Positions 34,470 through 43,073 of a stretch of DNA of 64,000 nucleotides are shown here, in pieces. Each line of letters starts with the position of its first letter. Position 1 is the stretch's first letter. The stretch spans positions 124,001-188,000 of the forward strand of contig CAYQLY010000002.1 of the NCBI GenBank assembly GCA_964418605.1, given 5' to 3'. Made by a program: the position numbers and the translations under genes. Below the pieces are notes generated by a model, which saw only the letters and a list, made by a program, of their open reading frames with translations, made no database searches and had not been told where the DNA came from. The stretch comes from CAYQLY01 sp964418605. GTDB taxonomy: Bacteria; Bacteroidota; Bacteroidia; Cytophagales; Cyclobacteriaceae.

Positions 34470-35990
34470 CTAAAATGGTAAATTTTCATCATCGGGAGGA
34501 GGAGGTTGTTGGGTATTCATCTTGCTGCTGAAGGTCATATACGTAGGATTATCAGACTTTACAGGAGAATCGCTTGCATCGGCATCTAAGAATTTGGTGA
34601 ACTTTCCAATGAACTTCAGATTGACGGAGCCTAGAGATCCATTTCGATGTTTTGCAATCATGACTTCAGCTATGCCTCTTGCTGGATTTCCTGCTTCATC
34701 TTCAGTGATGCCATAATATTCTGGACGGTATAAAAACATGACTAAGTCAGCATCTTGCTCAATAGATCCTGATTCACGAAGATCTGATAACTGTGGTCGT
34801 TTATCTCCACCTCTTGTTTCTACTGCACGGCTTAATTGAGATACAGCAATGACAGGCACGTTGAGCTCTTTGGCAATACTTTTTAATGCTCTTGAGATGG
34901 AAGCTATTTCTTGTTCACGGTTGCCTACACTTTTATTTGAACTGTCTCCGGACATGAGTTGAAGATAATCGACGACGATGAGTTGAATGTTGTGTTGTGC
35001 TTTTAGTCTTCTGCATTTGGCACGAAGTTCTAAAATAGGTAAGGCTGGTGTATCATCAATAAAAATAGGCGCATTGGATATACGGGCTGTCTTATGAACG
35101 AGCTGTTCCCATTCATGATCTGCTAAACTTCCTCGTTTTATTTTTTCACTTTCTAGTTCAGCTTCTGCGGAGATCAGTCGATTTACTAATTGAATAGAAG
35201 ACATTTCTAATGAAAAAACAGCCACAGCTTGTCCAAAATCAACTGCCGCATTTCGAATGGCTGAAAGTACAAAAGCAGTTTTACCCATACCCGGACGAGC
35301 AGCGATGATGATTAAGTCGGAAGGCTGCCAACCCGATGTCATTCGATCCAGTTCTGAAAAACCTGTAGGTACACCGGTAAGCCCATCTTTGTGTTTTTTT
35401 CTATTTTGTAATTCTTGTAATGCCTCCATCATCAACGAAGACATGCTGCTGTAATTTTTACGTATATTGGATTCGGTGATTTGAAATAAGGAACGCTCCA
35501 TTTTATCCAATAGGTCAAATACATCAGTTGTATCTTCAAATGCATCGCGTTCTACTTCTGAAGCAATTTCTATTAAGCTGCGTTTGATCGATTGCTCGAT
35601 GATGATGCGTGCATGAAATTCAATGTTAGCAGAGGAGTTGATTTTATTTGTTAACTCAGAAATATATGTAGCACCTCCAAGTAATTCTAGTACGCCATTT
35701 TCGCGAAGCTTTGTTGTGACAGTTAGTATATCAACAGGTTTTGAATCTTGAAAAAGCTGAACAATGGCTTTGTATATTTCAGCATGGCGATCATCATAGA
35801 AGTGCTCTGCCTTTAGGATATCAATAACATTGGTTAATGCATTACGCTCCAGCATCAAGGCACCTAAAACGGCCTGTTCTAAGTCAATAGCTTGTGGTGG
35901 AAGTTTGTTGAGTTTACTACTCAAATCTCCTGTTAGGACATGTCTTGATTTATACCCTAATTTACTACTGACTGATTTTTTAGAATCCAT
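34470..35990 (-). CDS. dnaB: Replicative DNA helicase
   Basis: DnaB is the hexameric helicase at the replication fork. The 506-residue protein begins its N-terminal domain with PPQAIDLEQAVLGALML. The RecA-type core has Walker A (ARPGMGKTAF), the Walker B/H2 region (IQLIVVDYLQLMSG) and QLSRAVETRGGDKRPQLSDL. It has a short Pro/Asp-rich tail (PPPPDDENLPF). There is no intein. It is a single gene with a -7 box TAGCTTTG 17 bases upstream. Confidence 0.96.
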   Translation of the reverse strand: MDSKKSVSSKLGYKSRHVLTGDLSSKLNKLPPQAIDLEQAVLGALMLERNALTNVIDILKAEHFYDDRHAEIYKAIVQLFQDSKPVDILTVTTKLRENGVLELLGGATYISELTNKINSSANIEFHARIIIEQSIKRSLIEIASEVERDAFEDTTDVFDLLDKMERSLFQITESNIRKNYSSMSSLMMEALQELQNRKKHKDGLTGVPTGFSELDRMTSGWQPSDLIIIAARPGMGKTAFVLSAIRNAAVDFGQAVAVFSLEMSSIQLVNRLISAEAELESEKIKRGSLADHEWEQLVHKTARISNAPIFIDDTPALPILELRAKCRRLKAQHNIQLIVVDYLQLMSGDSSNKSVGNREQEIASISRALKSIAKELNVPVIAVSQLSRAVETRGGDKRPQLSDLRESGSIEQDADLVMFLYRPEYYGITEDEAGNPARGIAEVMIAKHRNGSLGSVNLKFIGKFTKFLDADASDSPVKSDNPTYMTFSSKMNTQQPPPPDDENLPF

Positions 35991-36006
35991 GAAATGATGA
36001 TGTGTT

Positions 36007-36014
36007 CAAAGCTA
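36007..36014 (-). promoter_or_regulatory. -7 promoter element for dnaB
   Basis: The minus strand reads TAGCTTTG, matching TAnnTTTG, 17 bases before the dnaB ATG. Confidence 0.5.
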
Positions 36015-36113
36015 CAAAAATTCCCTTCCGAAACCAGCAGTTTATCTGGTTTGAGGCCTACTTATTTTTCCACAATCATTCCACCAGAAATCCACAAAAA
36101 GAAACTAAATTAG

Positions 36114-36121
36114 TACGTTTG
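36114..36121 (+). promoter_or_regulatory. -7 promoter element for the ABC ATPase gene
   Basis: TACGTTTG matches TAnnTTTG, 52 bases before the ATG at 36173; no TTG box at the standard distance. Confidence 0.45.
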
Positions 36122-36172
36122 AAAGGGAATAAAGTAAAAACACCACATCAACCAAAATAATTCCATTGGTGC

Positions 36173-36961
36173 ATGAAAATTCAACAAGTTGAAAATCCGG
36201 CAGTAGAAGTACATGATTTGACCGTTTCGTATCAGCGAAGGCCTGTTTTATGGGCTGTTGATTTCACATTGCCGTCAGGTGCGTTGGCAGGGATCATTGG
36301 CCCGAATGGAGCAGGAAAATCTACTCTTATTAAAGCTATTATGGGATTGGTACCTGTAAGTAGTGGGTATGTTAAAATTAAGAATCAGTTGCTAGATGAG
36401 GTTCGTAAACAGGTATGTTATGTGCCGCAACGTGAAAGTGTGGATTGGGATTTTCCAGCGTCGGTATTAGATATTGTATTGATGGGTCGTTATGCGCAGA
36501 TGGGTCTTTTTAAACGGGTTAAAAAACGAGATAAAGAATTTGCTATGTCATGCCTTCAAAAAGTGGGCATGGATGGATTTTATAAAAGACAGATTGCTCA
36601 GCTTTCGGGTGGGCAGCAACAACGTGTGTTTTTAGCACGTGCGTTGGCTCAAGAAGCATTGATTTATTTTATGGATGAACCTTTTGCTGGCGTTGACGCT
36701 TCTACGGAATCAGCGATTATTGCTATTCTAAAAGATATGCGATCGGAAGGTAAAACCATTGTGGTCGTCCACCATGATTTACAGTCGGTTCCTGACTATT
36801 TCAATTGGGTGGTTATGTTAAATACTCGTTTAGTAGCTTCTGGCCCAACAGAGGATGTGTTTAATACAGCTACATTGCAAGAAACGTATGGAGGTAAACT
36901 CAGTGTATTGGCTGAAGTAGGGGAGCTTCTTAAGAAACAACAGTTCCCGAATAGAGAGTAG
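36173..36961 (+). CDS. Metal-type ABC transporter ATP-binding protein (ZnuC/MntB-like)
   Basis: The 262-residue ATPase has Walker A GPNGAGKSTLIK, Q-loop segment VCYVPQRESVDWDFPASV, signature LSGGQQQRVFLARALA, Walker B LIYFMDEPFAGVD and the switch His (VVVHHDLQSV). The VDWDFPASVLDIVLMGRY segment is typical of Mn/Zn/Fe importers of the ZnuC/MntB/SitB group. Those ATPases normally share an operon with a membrane permease and a binding protein; here the next gene is an unrelated methyltransferase on the other strand. The partners must be elsewhere or have been lost. The ATPase itself looks intact. Confidence 0.88.
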   Translation: MKIQQVENPAVEVHDLTVSYQRRPVLWAVDFTLPSGALAGIIGPNGAGKSTLIKAIMGLVPVSSGYVKIKNQLLDEVRKQVCYVPQRESVDWDFPASVLDIVLMGRYAQMGLFKRVKKRDKEFAMSCLQKVGMDGFYKRQIAQLSGGQQQRVFLARALAQEALIYFMDEPFAGVDASTESAIIAILKDMRSEGKTIVVVHHDLQSVPDYFNWVVMLNTRLVASGPTEDVFNTATLQETYGGKLSVLAEVGELLKKQQFPNRE

Positions 36962-36970
36962 ATTGGTTTT

Positions 36971-37708
36971 TTACTTTCTGAATGTTATACAATAAAATTT
37001 ATTATCCCATATAAATTCCATTTTTTTATCCCTGACATTAGAAGGAATGGAATTTTCTAATGCTGTCAAGTCAAATGCTTTATCTTTAAAATATTTTTTT
37101 GAAAAGGCACTCTTCTTGTATTCAGAATTAATATAGTCTGATGTTTCATCTGCAAGCATTATTTTGGTGCCGTCTTTTGCTACTCTAAGCATTTCTGCAA
37201 TTGCCGCTTTTTTATCATTGAAAAAATTTATACCACCAACATGAAACACAATATCAAACTGATTGTCTTTAAAAGGTAAATCTTCACCACAGCAATTAAC
37301 AAGTGAAAGATTTAGTTTTTTACTGAATCGCTTTTTGCATTTTTTAAGCATTCCAATTGAAATATCTACTCCGACAAAATCCAGTGTAAGAGGATTGATC
37401 GATGGGGGAATATAATTCAAGTCTGTTCCAGTCCCAATTGAAATGTAAAGAACAGAAGCATTATTTTTCCATTCAATGTTATTCATCAGATATTGTCGTA
37501 CTAATTGAATAGATTTTCCATATTTCAGTTTCCCAACTACTTTTTCAAAAAAGTCGTAACCGTAAGACATCCAGTTATACATTTTCATGAATTTTTCGTT
37601 GTCTCCACTGATGAAGTCTTTATTTAAAAACAGGGGAATGTTGTCTATCTCCTCGAAATCTAGCTCAAGTAGTTCTGGCTTTAATTTATTTTTTAAGGGT
37701 GTAGTCAT
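36971..37708 (-). CDS. Class I SAM-dependent methyltransferase
   Basis: The 245-residue protein has a Rossmann methyltransferase core: motif I VLYISIGTGTDLNYIP, the acidic end of strand 2 in DFVGVDISIGMLKKCKKRF, and motif post-I to IV in NCCGEDLPFKDNQFDIVFHVG. This is the UbiE/Methyltransf_11 type acting on small molecules or lipids. An N-terminal helix region (KMYNWMSYGYDFFEKVVGKL) also fits that type. The substrate is unknown. It is the first of two minus-strand genes in an accessory-looking stretch. Confidence 0.82.
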   Translation of the reverse strand: MTTPLKNKLKPELLELDFEEIDNIPLFLNKDFISGDNEKFMKMYNWMSYGYDFFEKVVGKLKYGKSIQLVRQYLMNNIEWKNNASVLYISIGTGTDLNYIPPSINPLTLDFVGVDISIGMLKKCKKRFSKKLNLSLVNCCGEDLPFKDNQFDIVFHVGGINFFNDKKAAIAEMLRVAKDGTKIMLADETSDYINSEYKKSAFSKKYFKDKAFDLTALENSIPSNVRDKKMEFIWDNKFYCITFRK

Positions 37709-37746
37709 GTTTAAAAATTAGTGTCGATGATTTTTTGTATCATTTT

Positions 37747-38505
37747 TTATGGTTCATCACACTGCGATTTTATGTTTTTAAATAATTTTTGAAACTCTTG
37801 CTCATCTGTGCTGTCTCTGGAAGTACGTGTAATGTGCTCATTGGCACAATTCCACCAACCAAATGCCATCAACTCGACTTTGGCATAGAGTAGTTTGTCT
37901 TTAGAATTATATTTAATATAGAACTCCTTCATAAACTCATCTGGAGAACCATTTTTGAGTTTTTGTTCCTCTGCTAGTTTTTTCCAAGCTTTCAGCATTT
38001 CATCAGGTTTATTTGATGCTAAAATTTTTGCATAATCAGTGCAGTATTGTGTATATTCATTTTTGATGAGGATAGATGGATTCGAGTAAGCCTCAATAGT
38101 AATTTTTTTCAGTTTATATTCCTCCTGTAATTCTTGTATATGTTTTTCTTTTAACTTTTCCCAAAATGGTATGGAAACAATTTTCATTGTTTTATATTTA
38201 TTCATCATATTGGAATACTCTTGAGTAAGAGTATCAGTATTTAACTTTTTAATATCTTCTGGCTCAAAAACTGTCGCATCTGTATTAAGTAGAGATGATC
38301 CAAACCATAATTCATAGGTATTGTCTAATTGTTCTTTTGAGGTGACTTGTGGATTATACTCGCCTGTGTATTCACAGGCTTCAGTTATCCAACTATAAGT
38401 GGCTACTGTATCACTCGTGTTGGATGTGTTTTCGTCTGTGTTTTTTTTCTTAGAACAAGAAAAAATGATAAGCGAGCTGAAAAATATAAAGACTATTTTT
38501 TTCAT
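37747..38505 (-). CDS. Lipoprotein of unknown function
   Basis: The start is set at 38505, which leaves a short signal and a lipobox (FFSSLIIFSCSKK), so the mature protein should be anchored through Cys at about residue 17. The longer frame adds MKKLLLI before it. The 252-residue product is rich in Lys, Glu and Tyr and mostly helical, with a C-terminal KNIKSQCDEP. I do not recognise a family. It precedes the methyltransferase on the same strand with a 38-base gap, so they may be cotranscribed. Confidence 0.6.
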   Translation of the reverse strand: MKKIVFIFFSSLIIFSCSKKKNTDENTSNTSDTVATYSWITEACEYTGEYNPQVTSKEQLDNTYELWFGSSLLNTDATVFEPEDIKKLNTDTLTQEYSNMMNKYKTMKIVSIPFWEKLKEKHIQELQEEYKLKKITIEAYSNPSILIKNEYTQYCTDYAKILASNKPDEMLKAWKKLAEEQKLKNGSPDEFMKEFYIKYNSKDKLLYAKVELMAFGWWNCANEHITRTSRDSTDEQEFQKLFKNIKSQCDEP

Positions 38506-38597
38506 AATTAATAATAATTTTTTCATATGCTATAAATATACTGAAAAAGAATATTTTTTATAGTATTTTAGATGCTTTAATAACCTGATGTTTATTT

Positions 38598-39314
38598 ATG
38601 GATGTTGTAAGAAAAGAATATGAATTAAGTCTAAATCAATCCGTATCTCAGCTTTATAAGGTATTTGAATCTTATCCTCTTAAGCCAAAAATAGAAGGTT
38701 GTCCTTGTTGTATTTCTGATGCAGGGGAATTAAAATTTCATTCTAAGTCTTTAAAGGAATTAACTGAAAATGATCTTTTGCCTTTTATTTATGCTTCACA
38801 GTCTACAGTTGGAGATTTAGAAGATTTTAAACATTTTTTGCCTCGAATACTGGAATTAATTGTGAAAGGTAAAGGTTTGCCTAACGTTATTATGTCATAT
38901 ATTAAGAAAAATTATTATGCTCAATTTATAGAATGGCCTTTGTTAGAACAAGAAGCAATAGTAAATTTTTTACAGAGTTGGTGGGATTACGAGTTATCTG
39001 CTGATCATGATGAATATTTACCATCTAGTGAATTAAGAGATTGTATTGAAGCTATAAATAAATTAGATGATGATTGTGTTAAATTTTTAGAATTTGGATT
39101 AATGAATAAGTCAGCTTATGCTATTTGCCATATAATTGACTTGTTAGGGGATGATATTTTTCGAGCAACCATATGGAACGATAAGCAAATCCATCTTATT
39201 TTTCTTTGGCTTCAGAAAAAAGAAACTATGGATATACTTAAAAATCATTCTTATTTTCAATATAATGGATGGAAGTTATCATCGTGGAAACTTCCTGGTT
39301 ATGACTGGAAATAA
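38598..39314 (+). CDS. Conserved protein of unknown function with a CPCC motif
   Basis: The 238-residue soluble protein has no signal or membrane segment. An early Cys-Pro-Cys-Cys motif (IEGCPCCISD, about residues 32-41) could bind a metal. After it come SQSTVGDLEDFKHFLPRILEL and a mainly helical body with many acidic and aromatic residues. The composition resembles immunity or HEAT-like helical proteins, but I cannot name a family. It is divergent from the lipoprotein gene and converges with a small membrane protein. Confidence 0.6.
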   Translation: MDVVRKEYELSLNQSVSQLYKVFESYPLKPKIEGCPCCISDAGELKFHSKSLKELTENDLLPFIYASQSTVGDLEDFKHFLPRILELIVKGKGLPNVIMSYIKKNYYAQFIEWPLLEQEAIVNFLQSWWDYELSADHDEYLPSSELRDCIEAINKLDDDCVKFLEFGLMNKSAYAICHIIDLLGDDIFRATIWNDKQIHLIFLWLQKKETMDILKNHSYFQYNGWKLSSWKLPGYDWK

Positions 39315-39318
39315 AAAA

Positions 39319-39645
39319 TTAATCTTTGATTTCCTTTTTTTGATGTGCATCGATAAAGCCTTCTAAGTAATTGATACGTTCATACATTTTACGCGCTGTT
39401 TCATCAATACGAAAGTCTAGCTCTACTTTAAGTATATTGAATATAGCCAATAATCCAATTGCCATGATGACAGCAACGCTGATGAATAATTTGGGACTTG
39501 GTTTTAGAGAGGTTAAAAGAATTAAGGCAGCTATAATAAAAACGCCTCCTACAAATAAGCGCCAGAGTCTACGTCCTTTTTCTAATTTTTTTTTCAGATC
39601 AGCTAGCTCTTGTTCTGCTTTTTCAACGGTTAGTTTTTCATTCAT
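39319..39645 (-). CDS. Small two-helix membrane protein of unknown function
   Basis: The 108-residue protein starts with a charged coiled coil (VEKAEQELADLKKKLEKGRR). Two transmembrane helices follow (LFVGGVFIIAALILLTSL and LFISVAVIMAIGLLAIFNIL), then a second charged helix ending KKEIKD. No family is recognised. It is possibly an envelope spacer or accessory protein. Confidence 0.55.
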   Translation of the reverse strand: MNEKLTVEKAEQELADLKKKLEKGRRLWRLFVGGVFIIAALILLTSLKPSPKLFISVAVIMAIGLLAIFNILKVELDFRIDETARKMYERINYLEGFIDAHQKKEIKD

Positions 39646-39762
39646 TGGAGTAGCTTTGTAGTTGCTTGTTTTAAAATTTGGATTTATTAATCTAAGATTT
39701 TTTTAGAATTTGTGGATGAGAAGAGGAATATCGGGGTAGTTTGTGGTTATACCTATGAGAGA

Positions 39763-40953
39763 CTAAAAAAATGATTCAATTTTTTTCCATTCACTATCCT
39801 CTAAAAATTTTTGAAATCCTTGATAAAAATATTTTTCTTTTTTATTCGAATCCAGATTTTTATTTGAATTATCATTAAGATTAATCTTTAATATATTTGG
39901 ATTTTTATTTTCTATGGCGTTTTGAATAAGTCCATCAATATGAGGGTCTGAGTATGAATAGCCGATAATAATAATTATATCTGTATTAATACAATCCTTT
40001 AGAAATGCTGCTTGAAAACTTTTAAGTGGTTGAATAGAAGTTCGATCTAATTTGTTATAGCCAGTAACAATATTGTATACAATAGGATTATTCCCAATTT
40101 TAACTTGGCTCCTGATGCTATTTGGATTTAAACAGAATCCCTCTTTAGGCTTAGAAATATATTCATACTTTGTTTTATTCATTAAAAAATCATAATGCCA
40201 ATATATACATCCATGAAGGTTGTAATAAGTGAGGCACTGGTCATCATTTAATATCTTTGGTATATTAGCAATAAATGCATTTTCATCTTTAAGTGGCATA
40301 TCAAATCCATCGAAAAAATTTAAATTTGTATCATGAAATATATTTTGAAATAATCGATCATAATTTGTTGTATAAACCCTAGGTGTAATATCTTTTTCAT
40401 CTTTTAAAAACAATATAAATTCCTTTAACTTTTTACTAAGATTTTTTTTCTCTTCATTATCATAATAGTTATTATCGTATTTGGATATTTCTAGGGATAT
40501 AATGAATATATAGTTTTTAATCGCACTATTAATATAAGTCATTTCTTTTGTTAATGGATCACATGTAATGCAATGACCTGTTGCTAAATTTTTTATTGAT
40601 CTAGTTTCTTCATTATAATTGTAATTCATTATTTCATCGTATATATTTTTATTCAAACTAAACCAAGCTGAAAGACTTTCTCTAAAATTCGGTCCACCTC
40701 CTGTTTCAGGAATATAGTAATCTTGAATATTTTCTAATGTATTAATAATTGTTTCGAAGTTTATAGAGCTTTCATCTATTTCTTCTTCTTTATAATCTTT
40801 TTTAAGATATTTATAAATATATTTTGCTAAATTTTCACCACTCTTGGTTTTATAATTTTGATCTTCAAAAAGTTTTTTAGTAATAGCAGTTGTTAATGGT
40901 GCTCCCCAGCCACGCGGACCTCCAGCGCCTAATAATATAACAGCTCTTTTCAT
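39763..40953 (-). CDS. SIR2-like NAD-binding domain protein, candidate phage defence
   Basis: The 396-residue protein is SIR2-like rather than a normal sirtuin. An N-terminal dinucleotide loop reads LLGAGGPRGWGAPLTTAIT. The family motif TTNYDRLF (Asn197, Asp199) precedes the His247 motif YNLHGCIYW, and IIIIGYSYSDPHIDGL (about 326-342) closes the fold. No zinc-ribbon Cys set is present. Proteins of this SIR2_2-like group are often NADases in anti-phage systems. The gene is very rich in Asn, Ile, Lys and Tyr codons compared with its neighbours, and starts 24 bases behind the 3' end of tRNA-Ser, a usual place for acquired genes. No partner gene is obvious, so it would be a single-gene system. 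The enzymatic role is inferred. Confidence 0.75.
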   Translation of the reverse strand: MKRAVILLGAGGPRGWGAPLTTAITKKLFEDQNYKTKSGENLAKYIYKYLKKDYKEEEIDESSINFETIINTLENIQDYYIPETGGGPNFRESLSAWFSLNKNIYDEIMNYNYNEETRSIKNLATGHCITCDPLTKEMTYINSAIKNYIFIISLEISKYDNNYYDNEEKKNLSKKLKEFILFLKDEKDITPRVYTTNYDRLFQNIFHDTNLNFFDGFDMPLKDENAFIANIPKILNDDQCLTYYNLHGCIYWHYDFLMNKTKYEYISKPKEGFCLNPNSIRSQVKIGNNPIVYNIVTGYNKLDRTSIQPLKSFQAAFLKDCINTDIIIIIGYSYSDPHIDGLIQNAIENKNPNILKINLNDNSNKNLDSNKKEKYFYQGFQKFLEDSEWKKIESFF

Positions 40954-40977
40954 AAACTAGATTCTTATTTTTTTATG

Positions 40978-41065
40978 CGGAGAGGGCGGGATTCGAACCC
41001 GCGATACCCTTTGGAGGTATACACACTTTCCAGGCGTGCTCCTTCAACCACTCGGACACCTCTCC
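40978..41065 (-). tRNA. tRNA-Ser (anticodon GGA)
   Basis: Read on the minus strand, it begins GGAGAGGTGTCCGAGTGG. The 7-bp acceptor stem GGAGAGG/CCTCTCC closes it and the discriminator base is G. The anticodon loop is CTGGAAA with anticodon GGA, reading UCC and UCU. The long variable arm (about 16 bases, starting TATACCTCC) is typical of tRNA-Ser, and the T arm is CGGGTTCGAATCCCG. CCA is not encoded. The SIR2-like gene follows directly on the same strand. Confidence 0.96.
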
Positions 41066-41118
41066 GTATTTTTTAGAAGATTGCAAATATTCGAATAAAA
41101 AGCACGATCTACAAATAC

Positions 41119-42183
41119 TTACATGCTCATTTCACCGCATAATGGTTTTGTCCAGGCATCACATATTTGTGTTGTATTAGAATGTTGCCCGAATAAGAAC
41201 ATTAATTTTGTTACAGCTGCTTCGGTAGTCATGTCACCACCAGAGAGTATGCCCATTGCTTCCAGTTGGCGCCCTGTTTCGTAATGATCCTGTCGCACAT
41301 GTCCACCATTGCATTGAGAAATATTTCCAATAATTAGTCCTTGTTTGATGGCATCACGGAGAAGATCAATAAACCACGATGCGGTAGGGGCATTTCCTGT
41401 ACCGTATGTTTCCATAATCACACCTTTAAGATCAGGTGTTTGCAGGAGTTGTTGCACCGCTTTTTTTTCTAATCCAGGAAAAAGTTTGAGGATCAACACA
41501 TTGGTATCAACCTTCGTATGTACCGTGAGTTTTGCTGAAGGATTATATTTTTTTAGTGCATACTCATGAAATTCAATATCTACTCCTACCTGAGCGAGGG
41601 ATGGGTAATTGTCCGATTGAAATGCATCAAAGTGTGTACTCTCGACTTTGCGTGCGCGGCAGCCGCGAAAGAGTCGCGCATTAAAATAAATGCCTACTTC
41701 TGATACAACGGGATGGTTATTTTTTTTAGCTGCTGCAATTTCCAATGCGGTAATTAAATTCTCACGCGCATCGGTGCGTATAGCACCAATAGGTAATTGA
41801 GCGCCGGTGAAGATCACCGGTTTGTTTAAGTTTTCGAGTAAAAAACTCAACATAGATGCGCTGTAGGCCATGGTGTCTGTGCCATGAATGATGACAAATC
41901 CATCGTATAAATTGTAATGGTCACCAATAATCGTAGCCATTGAAATCCAATCAGTTGGTGTGATGTTAGAAGAATCCAGCAAAGGATTGAATGATAATAC
42001 ACTTACCTGTGTGTTGATATAATTCAACTCAGGTAACTTCTCTAAAATGCCTTCAAAATCAAATGGAATTAAATGATTTTTTCCTGCTTCCTTAACCATG
42101 CCGAGTGTGCCTCCAGTATAAATCAGAAGGAGTGACGCTTTTGCTTGTGCAGGGTGATTTATTTTTTTGATGGAATGAATCAT
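41119..42183 (-). CDS. ansA: Type I (cytoplasmic) L-asparaginase
   Basis: This enzyme hydrolyses asparagine to aspartate and ammonia. The 354-residue protein has both threonine motifs: LLIYTGGTLGMVKE with the nucleophile Thr, and VIIHGTDTMAYSASMLSF with the Thr-Asp pair. There is no signal peptide, so it is the AnsA cytoplasmic type. Its start overlaps the stop of the upstream TatD-type gene by four bases, so the two genes are translated together. Confidence 0.93.
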   Translation of the reverse strand: MIHSIKKINHPAQAKASLLLIYTGGTLGMVKEAGKNHLIPFDFEGILEKLPELNYINTQVSVLSFNPLLDSSNITPTDWISMATIIGDHYNLYDGFVIIHGTDTMAYSASMLSFLLENLNKPVIFTGAQLPIGAIRTDARENLITALEIAAAKKNNHPVVSEVGIYFNARLFRGCRARKVESTHFDAFQSDNYPSLAQVGVDIEFHEYALKKYNPSAKLTVHTKVDTNVLILKLFPGLEKKAVQQLLQTPDLKGVIMETYGTGNAPTASWFIDLLRDAIKQGLIIGNISQCNGGHVRQDHYETGRQLEAMGILSGGDMTTEAAVTKLMFLFGQHSNTTQICDAWTKPLCGEMSM

Positions 42184-42947
42184 GATTGAAAAAGTATTTT
42201 GGCATTTTGTGTAGTGATCGTGTTGATTTCTGCTTCGCTCATTTTTTTTACTTCTGCTAATTTTTTGATAATGAATGAAAGATAAGATGGTTCGTTTCGT
42301 TTTCCACGATGAGGAACAGGCGCAAGGTATGGACTGTCAGTTTCGAGTACGAGGTATTTTAAGTCAATAGATTCAAGTGTTTCTGCTAGTCCTGAATTTT
42401 TAAACGTCACCACCCCTCCGATGCCAAGGTAGAATCCCAATTCTGTAATTTCCAACGCTTGTTCCTTTGTTCCTGAAAAACAATGAAATACACCGGTAAG
42501 CTCTTTAGTTTTATTTTTTTTAACTAATTCAATAGTTATATCAGTGGCTTCGCGTGAGTGAATAATGATGGGAAGTTGATAAGTCTTAGCTAAGCCAAGT
42601 TGAATAGTGAATGCTTCTTCTTGTTGGGCAGCGTATGTTTTATCCCAATAATGATCGATGCCTGTTTCTCCTATACCTTTGAATAAGGGTTTATTTTTTT
42701 GTAGCCACTCTTCAACACGATATAATTCACGCTGTACATTTTTGGTTACACTACAGGGATGTAGGCCCATCATGGGGAAGCACGTATGAGGGTATTTTTG
42801 ATTCACTTCTAACATCGCGTCAATGGAGGTGTGATCAATATTGGGCATATAAATAGATTGAACATTTTGCTCGTACGCACGTGCAAGTATTTCCTCTCGG
42901 TCGGTACGAAATTCATCTGTATAGATATGTGCGTGTGTATCGATCAT
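42180..42947 (-). CDS. TatD family metal-dependent hydrolase
   Basis: The 255-residue TIM-barrel protein has the metal-binding signature at the start (MIDTHAHIYTDEF). Then come the conserved Glu in KGIGETGIDHYW, IIIHSREATDITIELV, GVFHCFSGTKEQALEI and ETDSPYLAPVPHRGKRNEP. TatD proteins are 3'-5' DNases or broader phosphoesterases in the cytoplasm. It is unconnected to the tatC gene here. It is followed by ansA with a four-base overlap. Confidence 0.93.
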   Translation of the reverse strand: MIDTHAHIYTDEFRTDREEILARAYEQNVQSIYMPNIDHTSIDAMLEVNQKYPHTCFPMMGLHPCSVTKNVQRELYRVEEWLQKNKPLFKGIGETGIDHYWDKTYAAQQEEAFTIQLGLAKTYQLPIIIHSREATDITIELVKKNKTKELTGVFHCFSGTKEQALEITELGFYLGIGGVVTFKNSGLAETLESIDLKYLVLETDSPYLAPVPHRGKRNEPSYLSFIIKKLAEVKKMSEAEINTITTQNAKILFQS

Positions 42948-43073
42948 GCTAATAGTATTATATCAAAAATACGATTTTTAGGATGAGTATGATTATTTTT
43001 TTGCTAGAGTTATCACTACTTGGAAATGAGTATTTTTTTTTCGAATATTCGTTTGTATTTCAACTCCACAGAC

